Positions 35,678 through 47,010 of a stretch of 64,000 bases of DNA are shown in pieces (positions within the stretch are counted from its first letter, which is position 1; each line of letters begins with the position of its first letter). Source of the stretch: Phoronis australis (taxonomy: Eukaryota > Phoronida > Phoronidae). The stretch spans positions 1-64,000 of the forward strand of contig NMRA01000267.1 in the NCBI GenBank assembly GCA_002633005.1, given 5' to 3'. Below the pieces are notes generated by a model. The model had not been told where the DNA came from, did no database searches, and saw only the letters and a program-made list of their open reading frames with translations. A program made the translations under genes and the position numbers.

Positions 35678-38336
35678 CTAAGAAATAAATATATAAAAAG
35701 TCAATAAGCACATCAAGCAGTTCAACAAGTAACAAAGTACTGACTGATTCAACTTAAACTGGCACTTTAAATTTACTCACAAACTACATATCAGTTTATT
35801 AACAAATCTATTATTTATTATAGGTCAGGGATTGCTCATCTTAATCAACATCCGATAGAGTCCAATTCACAAAAAATACGAAGTGAAATTAAATGCCCAT
35901 GCATCACATAAAAATTCCACTGTTAAGAAAATTTTGTTATGAAAGGCTGTCCTTAAGATTTTTTTTGTTGAAGTTTTTTAACTGAATCTTGAAAATTTAT
36001 CCCATGAATGCAAAGTCTGTTCACTCAACAAATAAATCTACAGGAAATTTCTGAAAAAAAACATCTACATGAACGGGTTCATATCCCACAAACTCCTGCC
36101 ATGAGTAGGAGACTCCCATGAATTAATTTACCAGGTAAGATATTTTACATGGGCTACCAGATTGTCCTAGTAATACACATAGGCAAGGTTTAATCTTTCA
36201 AAAGGGCTGTCAAATGAGACTTGAAGTAGCCTTTTCGCACCATGTTGCGTTCCTAGGAGAACACAGAACAAAGAACGAAAGACCAGAATTAGTTGTATTG
36301 AACAGCAGTGAGAATAGAACACAAATAGGATTCACGTGGTGAATGGTGACGAAGAAGAAGAATCCTAACCATTGAGCGCAGTAAAATTTCCTCAAATTCG
36401 AACTCAAATAGTGACCACAACTGCCATTTTTCATTTTTTCAAATGTTCACTGTAAAATTTCACTCTACTTCTTGAAAGCAGCTAGTTTTTGCTGAAGTTT
36501 TTCATAGCATAAGATTTTACCGCACTGCCATGTATTGACTTCTAATTTTGAAGTTTTATCATACATTTGCCAATTTATGCCATTGGTAAGCTTGAAGTTA
36601 TGCTCAAAACACATGACAGCAACAAATTTCAGTGTGATAACGACACTATATATGACACGGAGCATGAAGTAAGCAGTTCAGAAATTCTACAAGCTTTTAG
36701 AATATTGTTATATGTCAATGGTGGTTAAAATTAAACACAACCATAGGCAAGATGAAACCCCCCACACAATTACATAACACATCATCTTCTGAATTTCTTT
36801 GGCAAATAAACAACTTATTCATATCACAACCAAATTTACATAAACAATAGACCTTTTGAGAGGAGAAGCAAGGTGGCATTAAGACCTGTGACTCAAGCAG
36901 GTCCAGGTCCCATTAAGGCGACTGAAAAACCAACAGCTAACGGTCAACATCAGTACTGGAAGTTAGCGTCTCCTGCTGTCAGGACGGAAGTGTGGTGAGA
37001 CAATTAATGCCACCGCACATAGTCTACGACCCTGTCTGTGGCAGGTAATTTACAGGTGGCATCATGACACTAAACGTTACTACTCAGTGGGAATTTGCCT
37101 CAAAGATGTGTAAGACCTCATGCTGGTTTTCCACATGCATGACTACAGCCACTTTTCAGCCATGTTTATAAACCTGCATGTGGTCTAAAGCGGATTAAGA
37201 TTTTGTTTCAAGATTAAGTTGATGTGATAAGTCCATTCATCTTATAAGAAAAATCACAAGTTAACCACATGACATTTGTTTCATATAATCATTCATCATC
37301 ACACTCAACATGATCATCGTCACCATTGCATTTTTATTCAGTTTTCTGCCAAGCACCAGTCTTCGTACAGTGCTTTCGTTTCCAAGATGGCCAATGTTAT
37401 TTCAGCTACCTTTCTTCTCAGACTGTTTTTTTTTTATTCTCAAACTGTCCCCAAAATTACTCATTCATTATGCTGTGACCCTCCTCCACAGTGCATTTCA
37501 TTTACCGTTCACAAAACAACGAACACCTGTTGCATGGAAAATATCATGTTCGCTATTGATTTTGTAGTGAATTAATTTAAAATGTACAATAAAACAACAT
37601 GCCATACATGTCAAAAGGTAGAGTTCAGACAAAATACATCACAACACTACCTACAGTCACAGTAAGGTCGGGCAAAACACCAACTCCCTTAGCCTGTAAA
37701 AAGCACTGTTCCTGGTAGGCTAATAACCTCAATGAAGGACAACTTGGAGATTAAACATGGGAACTTAGGGCTCATTAGCCATGGTAGGCAGCTAGTACAG
37801 GACACTCCCAAACAAAACCATGAGCTGCCAATGCCTACCATGTAGACAGAACAGTGTTGGCTTTTGAGGACAACTCCTGGCTGACCTGTGCCTGTGATAC
37901 ACATCCCATTGATTCAAAGAACCAGACATACACACATTCCACCCATCATGGGCATGCAAACAAATATTTGACAGTATGGTGCTCATCCCATGGTTTGCCA
38001 GTCCTCCACTACAAAAGGAGTTGCAGGGTCCAACAGCATCATTCCGATGCATGGCAGATTTTGCCCAGCAGACACGACCGAACATTTGAAATGCACGTCA
38101 GGAAACACAGAAGAAAAAGGAAGATTACCATGGAAAAGCACAACATGCAACTTGTGTCATGTTGGAATTTTGTCAATGAAGAAACCTGAAGGCAGTCCTG
38201 TCTCAGAATTGTTCACCATAATCTCAAACCTAAAAACTTTGTTCAATATGTGAAAGATAACAGCTGCCCCCAAAACAGTGCAAAGCAGTGTCTTTCATTC
38301 TTAAATGGGTAATAAACTTGAGCTTTCGGTAAGTAA
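35678..38336. other. Upstream prominin region; N-terminal exon not found
   Basis: The signal peptide and N-terminal extracellular region must lie upstream of 35677, but no segment on the minus strand reads like the family's N-terminus with fitting splice sites. Long overlapping open frames at 37690-38250 on both strands have no recognised domain. CCAAGATGGCC near 37381 resembles a YY1-type site. Confidence 0.45.
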
Positions 38337-38988
38337 TTTTTTGATTTAGACTATTCACTGTTACATAATCAGTCTTGTTTCTTAATAAACTGTGATTTCC
38401 AAGCTTGAGAAGAAGCAGAGGTTTTTGTTTCAGACCAAGCATACCAAGTTACTGTCCAGTGGTTTAGTGGCCACCAGAGATATACAAGACATTTCATTGC
38501 AACCAATTTCAATTTGCCTGCCCTATCCATTGTTACAAAGATGACCTCTTCTAGCAAGAGACATTCCTATCATTAAAACAGCAAATCCCCAGGACAATGG
38601 GCATGCTAGGTTCACAATACATGTCACTGCCTGTGCACTCTAGTGACTAAACAGCAACAAGTTAACTACATTTTGCACAGGCCTTTGTGCACCATATCAA
38701 GATAATAATGGACACACTAGAGTTGGCTTGTGCAGTAAATGTCCCCCTGGTAGATATCCATGCATTTGGGTCACACGAGACCCCACCATGAACCCTCCGT
38801 ACTGGTTGTCTCAGTTCTGCGGGTCTTTTCAGGTGATAAAAATTTTTCATGAACACCACCTAGTGAATACTGCGTCATGTTACAATGTTGAACAATGCAC
38901 ATGATGAGCTGTTGACGTCATGTAACAAGCAGACAGCAGATTAAGTTTCATAAAAATCTGAGATACAACACAGCTATCTTCAAAAACA
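38337..38988. repeat. Haplotype-like duplicate block 2a
   Basis: Matches 39354-40005 at a constant offset of 1017 bases with a few substitutions, ending at the N at 38989. The minus-strand open frame at 38662-38859 is repeated at 39679-39876 with one residue change; I do not recognise it. Confidence 0.9.
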
Positions 38989-38989
38989 N
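38989..38989. other. Single N: assembly junction
   Basis: Follows CTTCAAAAACA, the same sequence that continues uninterrupted into ACATTTAACATT in the second copy at about 40006. Confidence 0.9.
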
Positions 38990-39065
38990 ATGCCTAGTTG
39001 ACCCAGACTGACCCAGCCAGCACTGTTCTACTGTAGACTGGACAGTCATGTGGCGCCATCTATTG

Positions 39066-39245
39066 TTCTTTATTGTAGTTCATTGTATGCTCTCTATTTG
39101 ATTTCGTCGCTAGTCACATGAATGTTATCGTGTTTGCCAACCTACCATTTTAGGTAGAGTTTTGATCGGGCTTTCATTCTTTATTGTAGTTGATTGTCTG
39201 CTCTCTATTTGATTTCTTCGCTAGGCACATGAATGTTATCGTGTT
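39066..39245. repeat. Direct repeat of ~69 bp within sequence unique to one copy
   Basis: TTCTTTATTGTAGTTCATTG at 39066 and TTCTTTATTGTAGTTGATTG at 39177 begin two ~69-bp units, both ending AATGTTATCGTGTT. A TCGTCGTC-rich stretch follows. This 38990-39353 segment has no partner upstream of block 2a, so it is probably an insertion in one haplotype. Confidence 0.8.
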
Positions 39246-39353
39246 ATCGTCTTATTCATAATTGCCGCCGTGATCGTCTTGATTGTCGTCGTCTCCCTCT
39301 TCGTCGTCTTTTCGATTAGTTCCGCCAAGTGTCGCTCCTCCGAGCGCTCTCGT

Positions 39354-40005
39354 TTTTTTGATTTAGACTATTCACTGTTACATAATCAGTCTTGTTTCTT
39401 AATAAACTGTGATTTCCAAGCTTGAGAAGAAGCAGAGGTTATTGTTTCAGACCAAGCATACTAAGTTACTGTCCAGTGGTTTAGTGGCCACCAGAGATAT
39501 ATAAGACATTTCATTGCAACCAATTTCAATTTGCCTGCCCTATCCATTGTTACAAAGATGACCTCTTCTAGCAAGATACATTCCTATAATTAAAACAGCA
39601 AATCCCCAGGACAATGGGCATGCTAGGTTCACAATACATGTCACTGCCTGTGCACTCTAGTGACTAAACAGCAACAAGTTAACTACATTTTGCACAGGCC
39701 TTTGTGCACCATATCAAGATAATAATGGACACACAAGAGTTGGCTTGTGCAGTAAATGTCCCCCTGGTAGATATCCATGCATTTGGGTCACACGAGACCC
39801 CACCATGAACCCTCCGTACTGGTTGTCTCAGTTCTGCGGGTCTTTTCAGGTGATAAAAATTTTTCATGAACACCACCTAGTGAATACTGCGTCATGTTAC
39901 AATGTTGAACAATGCACATGATGAGCTGTTGACGTCATGTAACAAGCAGACAGCAGATTAAGTTTCATAAAAATCTGAGATACAACACAGCTATCTTCAA
40001 AAACA
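39354..40005. repeat. Haplotype-like duplicate block 2b
   Basis: Second version of 38337-38988 with the same order and length. Confidence 0.9.
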
Positions 40006-42466
40006 CATTTAACATTAGCTGGATTGAATTTTCAGTCATCCCTTCCTTAATTAATTGTTCCGATACCCTGTATTTTGAAACCAAGGCCCAGGGTCTGACC
40101 TCTTAATTAATCATTGTTTTTGCAGTGAAATTTAACAAACTAGAATTTCATTTGATGGCCATATTATGTAATGAAAAGGTGAAAAAGTACAGTATGTTCG
40201 CATGAAGATTAATCGCACAAAGATTAATTAAATCTGACCTTAAAGATGAAAATCATTTTTTCCCAATAACTACTGATGAGGTAAAGTGATCACCACAGTA
40301 ATCAGGAGATTTTGTTAAAGTTCTTCAGAAAGGTCGCAAATAGAAAGATAATTGAGGCGGTGTTCGATTTTGTGATGTCAGAGGAAGCAATAGCTAACAA
40401 GATCATAAAATGCTTAAAGGACTACAACACGACGCTGTTAGTTCATTGGTCATAAGAATCCATCTCCACTCAGAGTAAAGTTATCAGACAGACAAGGCTG
40501 ATAAGCTGTGTACATACATAAACTGTGTTCATGGCAAGACCACAATCACTAACAGCCTTTTATCCTATAAATATAATTCAGCTTATCTCAAAAATGATCC
40601 AGTGAAATGCAAGGCATCAAAAAATTCAATGCTACACCTACTTAAAGTTGCAGGAACCAAGTTTGGCAAATAAGACAACAAAATTCAAATTAAACTGAAT
40701 TTCCTGTATTTTATACATTGAAACAAAAATGATCTTTGTTCTAAATACAAAAATGATCTTTGTTCTAAATATAAAAATGATCTTTGTTCTAAATACAAAA
40801 ATGATCTTTGTTCTAAATACAAAAATGATCTTTGTTCTAAATACAAAAATGATCTTTGTTCTAAATACAAAAATCTTCAAAACCACTTATCATCAGGATC
40901 CCTTGAAAAATCTGATCCAAGATTATTCTTAAAGACTACAAGGACATGCGGCTTTAAGGAATTATTTCCGGATCAAAGACCAGGGTTTCTTTCAATGTAT
41001 TAAAAACAAAAATTGGATCAACTTGAATTTCAACCGTTTCATTCGCCAAACACAGGACCATCAGTTTATGAAATGCATACTAGACTAGAAGGAGAGCATG
41101 GACAAACAAATGTATTGTAAACCCATGTAGCAGAAATGAGGTAAAGTCAAAGGCACTTACTAATAATCAAAAATAAACCAAGTTTGTAGTAACAAATCAA
41201 GGGGCAGAAGAAATCAATAAACTCCATTATACATGTTGTAATCATGCAAAGTTAAGACTGCTAACTGTGGAAGAGCATAGTTTACAGTGGCATACGTGAT
41301 TGTTTGCAAATTAATTACAGGTTATCTTTAAAAGTTTATTTACTTATCTCAATATTTTTGCTTTGTAATAAAGTAGACTGAGAGACCCTTCACGACCTAC
41401 TACAAGATATTAATCTCAGACAAGAAAATACAAGGTAAATAGTGAATTAAAACTTGTGCTTGAAAGTTCAAAGAAATGCTTGCATACAACAAATCTCAAA
41501 AGTCACGAATCGTGAAGAATTCTCAGTTTTCAGTACACTTAGGGAATTTCCCAAATCAAGGAAATTTTTACAGCACTGACGCTAATTGTCGCCAAGCCTA
41601 ACTGGTAAACATAACTACGATAGTACCAACGTCATACCAATTGAGCCACTAGAGAGATAACAACACCAGGCAGGGATGATAATGAAGCAATCACCAGCAT
41701 CCACCTGACACCCCACATCAGTATGTCATCAACACACCATGAGGAAACGAAACTACCTGACAAGGACTATATTAGACCAACCTGATGATGGTCAGAGAAC
41801 AAACTGCTAATTACACAACTTTATACCTCCGACATGGCTCCCACACATTGTTGTTGTATCATAAGACCTTTTTGGTTTTACTTGGTGAAACCATTTCGCC
41901 GAGTGCATTACTCTATCAATAAAAAATTGACTGTTTTCTTTATTTTTTTGATTCTTTTTTCGCATGATACATGCAGCATTGCTTGCGCAATCACACATAA
42001 CATGTGTCTCATCTATTGTTTTTGGTTCAAATCCAATGCAAGTGGGGTAGACAATTTTTGATTCTTTGCTTTGCGGATTAATAATTCTGCTTTGCTTTGA
42101 GGGGTCTTTCAAAACTCTGTTATGTGTATAGATCTCTTCATGAGATAAATGAGGCTCATTTTTTTGCTACAGCTTACCGTTTTAGAGATTTTCTGATGGC
42201 TTCTCTTATGCCAAGTGAATCTTTACTGCAATTTTGTTGTTTTATAATATGTTCCTTAGTCATTGTTGTCATCATTCATCATCACCGTGGTCGTCAGTTT
42301 CAACCAATTTCACCACAGGTTGCTCCCTAGAGTACTTTCATAGGTACACAGTGTTTTTCATCTGCCACGACCTTTCCAGGATACAGTTTTCATCGCCCAA
42401 GAGTAAACATACCCACAACAAAGTAGACGTAATTTTTGCAGTTATTAAACTTCTAAAGCCAAGGTG
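40006..42466. other. Non-coding sequence with a 24-bp minisatellite
   Basis: Apart from the repeat at 40727-40874 I recognise nothing. Open frames near 41807-42112 (minus) and 42097-42554 (plus) overlap on opposite strands and lack domain features. Confidence 0.5.
40727..40874. repeat. Six tandem 24-bp units
   Basis: ATGATCTTTGTTCTAAATAC plus AAAA, starting at 40729 and repeated with GATCTT at 40731, 40755, 40779, 40803, 40827 and 40851. One unit has ATATAA in place of ATACAA. The period is a multiple of three, which keeps frames open on both strands; that is not evidence of coding. Confidence 0.95.
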
Positions 42467-42696
42467 CCTGTTCCAAGAAGCTGGCTTAAGTTCATTTCAT
42501 TCTCAGATTTGTCTCCACTTTCAAACTTTGAAACTTATACATCCGGCAAGTTAGTTGACAAAACTTAAAACAAAAACTTAAATCAAATTTAAGATCTCTT
42601 TCTTGATGAAATGGACTTTAGACAAATTAAACTTTTGTCTTAAAATTGACTGATATTTAAGATTTGTCTTAGTTAAGACAATTTTCTTGGAACAGG
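42467..42696. mobile_element. MITE-like element, TTCCAAGAA family (copy 3)
   Basis: 230 bp with perfect 13-bp terminal inverted repeats CCTGTTCCAAGAA / TTCTTGGAACAGG. The interior shares CTTAAATC/GACAAATT-type words with copies 1 and 2, in the opposite orientation. Confidence 0.8.
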
Positions 42697-42707
42697 TCCA
42701 AGGTCTG

Positions 42708-42880
42708 TGCGAGTTGAAAGTGTAGTTCTAACCTTGAAGAGGAATATCACTGCATGTTCAGTTTTGGGCCTGATGAGATACGGTAGATTTCACGTGAGAG
42801 TTGAAAGTGTAGTTCTAACCTTGAAGAGGAATATCACTGCATGTTCAGTTTTGGGCCTGATGAGATGGATTTCATGTGAA
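42708..42880. repeat. 87-bp tandem duplication
   Basis: GAGTTGAAAGTGTAGTTCTA begins at 42711 and again at 42798, both copies running through TTTTGGGCCTGATGAGAT. The start of block 3b (47011) coincides with the boundary between the two units. Confidence 0.9.
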
Positions 42881-43319
42881 TTAAGAATGTAATCAAGCTG
42901 ACAACCAGCCCCAAAATCAAGCCATCGAGGGCCCTGATTCACATCTCGCTAATACTATTAAGCAGTACCAGAGTTCTCATTTCACAAAGCTAACCCACAT
43001 AAAAATAGATCTGAACAAAGATAGAAAGCTTTTTGACATAGCTTACAGGCAGTATCTCGTGCGCTACTGAGTGTCACTTGACAGTGCCTTCAGAGTTGAG
43101 TCATGATATGCGATACAGTAATAACTTGTGATATTATGCACTGCCTGCAGTGAGTATTGGTGGTCAAAAACAAAGGCGATTTCAACTGTGTATTTATCCT
43201 TTCATAACTCGAGTTTAATTTTGTGTTTCAACTGTTTTGCACTTTTTTGTGTTTCATGATTGCTCTAACTGAAAGGTGGCAGTAATAATAATACAACTGA
43301 TGATTAAAGAACATCAATA

Positions 43320-43360
43320 ATAATAATAACAACAACAATAATAACAATAATAAAGAAATA
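43320..43360. repeat. AAT/AAC trinucleotide repeat
   Basis: Mixed TAATAATAA and CAACAACAA units; the corresponding tract at about 47535-47580 differs in length and composition. Confidence 0.85.
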
Positions 43361-43494
43361 GACTTTTACAACATACTTTCATGATTTATAAGGTAATTCA
43401 TTTTTTTTCAAATTACCACCAAACAGCTTTGTAAGCTACAATTACCAAAGCAAATGGGTCTAATCAAATTTGAACAGAAGCACGAACTTTAAAA

Positions 43495-44696
43495 CAAGAG
43501 CAACGCGGAGCGTTGAAATGCGCCCACAATTGCACCGCATACGGTATCCTTCTAGGGTTGTTTATTGGTACCATAAAGTGGCCAGTAGAGGGCATACTTT
43601 GCAAAATGGAAAGGCATGGTCATTGTCTCCTCAGTAGGCTAGGGGCAAAATGTGAGTAATCTTCATAATACAAGCACATCCTATACACCAGTTGCTTAAA
43701 GCACCACAGAAACATAGAATTAAAAACAAATTTACCAACATACGAGATTAGCACAGCATTAGAATGCCAGAAACAAATTTCTACTTGGAACTTTTCCTTC
43801 ACAGTCACGAAGTAACACAAAGTATACACCTGAAGACCTATGAAAATACAGAGGTCAATGTAAAATACTAAAATTGCCACTAGAGGCAAATACTAAAATT
43901 GCCACTAGAGGCATACCGGTAATCAGAATCATCCTAAAGTCGTCATCGTCCGTTGTCAACATCACATAAATACACTTGCTAAATTTAGTAAAGATCCTGC
44001 AAACGGTTTGGGAGATACAGCCATGGGCGCAAAAAAACAAAACTGCCACTAGGAGGCGCCACAGTAGTCCAAATCGTCTGAAAATCATTGTCAGCTGTCT
44101 TCCTTATAGTAAGCACATACACGCCAATTTTCACAATCATCCTTTGAGCGGTTTGGTTGATAGAGGGGTGGACGCAAAAATACAGACTCGAAAACAGTAA
44201 AAATGGCCACTAGGTGGCGCAAACTACGTCGAATCCATCTGAAAACAGTAGGATAGCGTCATCTCACTAATAGGTGCCTACATACCAAATTTCATGAAAA
44301 TCCGTTCAATACTTTTGAAGATACAAAGGTAAGCGTAAAAAACTAAAATTGCCACTAGGGGGCACACCGGTAGTCGGATCCGACCAAAAGTCGTCATCTT
44401 CCGTTGTTAACATCATATAAATATACTTACACAATTTGTAAAGATCCTGCGAACGGTTTAGGAGATACAGCCATAGGCGCAAAAAAACAAAACTGCCACT
44501 AGGAGGCGCCACAGTAGTCGAAATCGTCGGAAAATCATCGTCAACCATCCTCTACATAGTAAGCATATACATGCCAATTTTCACAATCATCCTTTGAGCG
44601 GTTTGGTTGATAGAGGGGTGGACGCACAAAAACAGACTCGAAAACACTAAAAATGGCCACTAGGTGGCGCAAACTATGTCGAATCCATCTGAAAAC
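43495..44696. mobile_element. 3'-truncated modular repeat, polymorphic insertion
   Basis: 1202 bp matching 9538-10739 at a constant offset of 33957 bases with only scattered substitutions and no net length change. It ends abruptly inside a module at GAATCCATCTGAAAAC. In the other copy the flanks (CACGAACTTTAAAA and CAATCCAACGTTTCAG) are separated by only 45 bp (47735-47779), so this is an insertion or replacement present in one haplotype. Confidence 0.85.
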
Positions 44697-44839
44697 CAAT
44701 CCAATGTTTCAGTTTATTTCATTAAACCATTCTCAAGGAAACATTTACAAACACAAAACAAGCCACACAGGTAGAGAAGAGACTGTACAGGTACATGTCA
44801 AAATGCATAGTGTGGGGGAGGGACCAGAAATCAAAACAG

Positions 44840-45376
44840 AAGCGTGTTCAATAGAGTGAGCGCCCGCGAGCGATTTGAGCGCCCTCGTCCTGAACAGCTG
44901 TGTTCACGTTAGCGCTCGCGAGCGCTCGCGAACAACCTCGAGAGCATGTTCTCTTAGATTTCCAAGATGGCGTTCTGCGAAGGCTTCATGTCTGCAACAT
45001 ATGAACCCATTATGGTTCTGCAACACGAAAACTATAACCTCAAAAGTTGACCGACTCATCCGAAACTGCGACTTAAATTGCGGGTCGCTGTAGCGAGGAA
45101 CAGTTTCCTCGACGTAATTTTCGATTCTAGTCGGGCCAAAGCCTTCACAGTTGTTGTCTTGGGCTGCCGATATTTTTGGCAAAGATTAATCATATTTATC
45201 GCTCAGTACGCCATAGGAAGGACTGTTAGTGTTAAGCTCATGGGCTAAGACGTTCAACACAATCTGCTTCAGAGTCGCATTACTGGATCGCACAGTGAGC
45301 GCTCACAGCTGTTCAGGAGCTGTTCCTTGTGTTCATGAGTACACGCTAGTGGGCGCTCACTCTGTTGAACACGCTT
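44840..45376. mobile_element. 537-bp PIF/Harbinger-like non-autonomous element, polymorphic
   Basis: Terminal inverted repeats of 26 bp at 44840-44865 and 45351-45376 differ at one position: AAGCGTGTTCAA, then T or C, then AGAGTGAGCGCCC. The flanking target-site duplication is CAG (44837-44839 and 45377-45379). The other haplotype has one CAG and no insert at 47919-47921. Subterminal CTGAACAGCTGTG / CACAGCTGTTCAG form a second inverted pair. The interior carries a fragment of a Harbinger-type transposase on the minus strand, so this looks like an internal-deletion derivative. Confidence 0.88.
44904..45182 (-). pseudogene. Harbinger-type transposase N-terminal fragment
   Basis: Open frame of 92 residues inside the 537-bp element. 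The informative part is YVEETVPRYSDPQFKSQF followed by RMSRSTFEVIVFVLQ, which fits the FRMSRxTFExL segment before the DDE nuclease domain of PIF/Harbinger transposases and HARBI1-like proteins. The C-terminal third is unlike the family, and the catalytic DDE residues are absent. Not a functional enzyme. Confidence 0.75.
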
Positions 45377-45419
45377 CAGTTGGAGCTCAAATGAACCAAT
45401 GTTTCTATTGAGGTAACGC

Positions 45420-45761
45420 TCAGCATGTGAGGAGCCTCAGGGTGGCATTATCCTTGTCTAGGATCTGAACACCAGAGCAATCTATAGTGTGACCAGTTGT
45501 GTGTTCTTTTACTCTTATGCTGAGAATCCTGTTCATCATTCCAATGTAAAACTGTTCACAGTCACTGCAGTTGAGTTTGTACAAAACATGACTTCTTTGA
45601 GAATTACTCAACGGTGTTTTAGGTCTCCACAACGATAAAGGTTTGAAGATAATAACGAGTTGCAAACATGGAACAATAGCTCCAAGCATTCTCTTGATCT
45701 GCCTCTGGACTACACAACTACTGTTACCTAAATAGGGGAGATTGAGAAACACTTTCTTCAA
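45420..45761 (-). pseudogene. Penelope-like retroelement fragment with GIY-YIG region (copy in block 3a)
   Basis: 114-codon frame: LGAIVPCLQLVIIFKPL, SNSQRSHVLYKLNCSDCEQF, YIGMMNRILSIRVKEH and HTIDCSGVQILDKD. The RSHVLYKLNC...CEQFYIG...R-VKEH pattern is the GIY-YIG endonuclease start found at the C-terminus of Penelope-like elements. A deletion of about 30 bp relative to the other copy has removed codons after RVKEH. No reverse transcriptase is seen upstream. A dead fragment. Confidence 0.8.
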
Positions 45762-46393
45762 TTCAAACTTTGTTGAATTTTGACAGATTATATTCTTAAC
45801 TTTGGCATTAAAAAATAAAATGTAAGAATTATGGTATCTATTACTGAAATATATAAATTCGGTTCAAAATCTCTAATTCCGTGAAAGAAGGCAAATTCTG
45901 TGAATTCCCGTCTGCTCTCCATTTACACTAGTGTCTGAACACTAGTTATCACAATGGAATGACACAAATCATGTCTTATCAGTTAATAGGCTCAGTGGCC
46001 TTCCTATGTTTGACAGGGTGTAGCTCAGCTATTCTGAGTTATCTCACTTGAAAATGAACCAGTGTTATCAACATTGAAGAAAAATGATTTAAAAATCTAA
46101 TATCAAAATATCTGGGGCTAACGGTTCCAGCAAACTGACTTACCAGTAAGACTTAAGCATTTCGCTCCACACAACTATTAATGAAATATAATTAAATCTC
46201 ACTTGTGCAAAATTTCTAAGTCTCAAATTATACACATCACTAATAGTTATTGAGATAGTTTCTATAAATTAGTACTAGACTATGCTATGCTGATAATAAC
46301 TTGGTTAAACTTCTTTCCAGCAAATGTGAAATGGGAGCGCAAGATCAAATTTGTCTCAAGTCTTAAGTTGCTTTTCATGAAAGACCCCAGGGA

Positions 46394-46510
46394 CGAGTTC
46401 AGTAACTTTAGTACCTCGTTAAAAACATCTCCCGAGAATACATGAGGTATTGCCGTGTACTTTCAGTTGGCGCCCGTGATTTTGGCTCTAAAGATTTTTC
46501 TAACCACGAG
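46394..46510. mobile_element. Decayed relative of the 143-bp MITE at 56375
   Basis: Shares GTTCAGTA...TAG(T/G)ACCTCG, ATATTGCCGTGTA/GTATTGCCGTGTA and GTGA(T/C)TTTG(G/A)C blocks with 56375-56517, in the same order. The copy in block 3b lies near 48974-49090. Confidence 0.55.
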
Positions 46511-47009
46511 ACAGCTATTGACATCCATCCTGGTGTTCATGCAGGTCACAAATCTGACAATGAACACTTTCAAAAACACTTTAGCTTCATTCAATTAAGA
46601 TGCAAGCCACAGTTTGACCAGAGAAGTACTCCTTATGGTTTTTTCATTCAATATTTCAAGATACATTATTACTGTTCTTAAGTAAAAGTCACGTTTTGCT
46701 TCTTGCAAATGCTTCATTAAATGTAGTTATGGTTTAAAAATGCAACAAAATATCAACCCTTAGTTTTGTCATGTAAGGAAGCGGACATTCGCCACTCGTA
46801 CAACCAGGTGCACTCAACACAGAAATGATCAGGACGTAGGGAGTAGAATAAACTAAGACACAACTCGTGACAAGGGACAATGAAATGGTAATTTTAACAA
46901 TTTTTTATCATATCTCCGCCACAAGAAGCACTATCTAAAGTCGTCATATTTCCACGACAGTACTTCTAAAAAACGTAGATAAAACACATGGAGGCCCAGA
47001 AGAGTTATC

Positions 47010-47010
47010 N
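47010..47010. other. Single N: assembly junction
   Basis: Directly separates the end of block 3a (GAGTTATC) from the start of block 3b (ACGGTAG). Confidence 0.9.

Larger units (their letters stand above)
42780..47009. repeat. Haplotype-like duplicate block 3a
   Basis: Matches 47011-49586 from ACGGTAGATTTCAC to AGAAGAGTTATC. It is 1.65 kb longer because of two insertions, 43495-44696 and 44840-45376, both absent from the other copy. Confidence 0.92.

Noticed and set aside
40727-40874. CRISPR-like array
   Set aside because: Units are contiguous with no spacers, and the genome is eukaryotic.
40638-40932. Repetitive protein with RTKIIFVF or LNTKMIFV units
   Set aside because: It is a product of a 24-bp tandem repeat that is open on both strands; there is no start, splice or homology support.
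44904-45182. Host HARBI1-like gene
   Set aside because: The frame lies wholly inside a 537-bp inverted-repeat element that is absent from the other haplotype, and it lacks the catalytic domain.
46018-46060. tRNA-like A-box (GGGTGTAGCTCAGCTATTCTGAG)
   Set aside because: No matching acceptor stem, anticodon arm or B-box follows.
46442-46681. 79-codon frame repeated at 49034-49258
   Set aside because: The two copies are allelic, and the second starts in a different frame after an indel, so the frame is not under selection.
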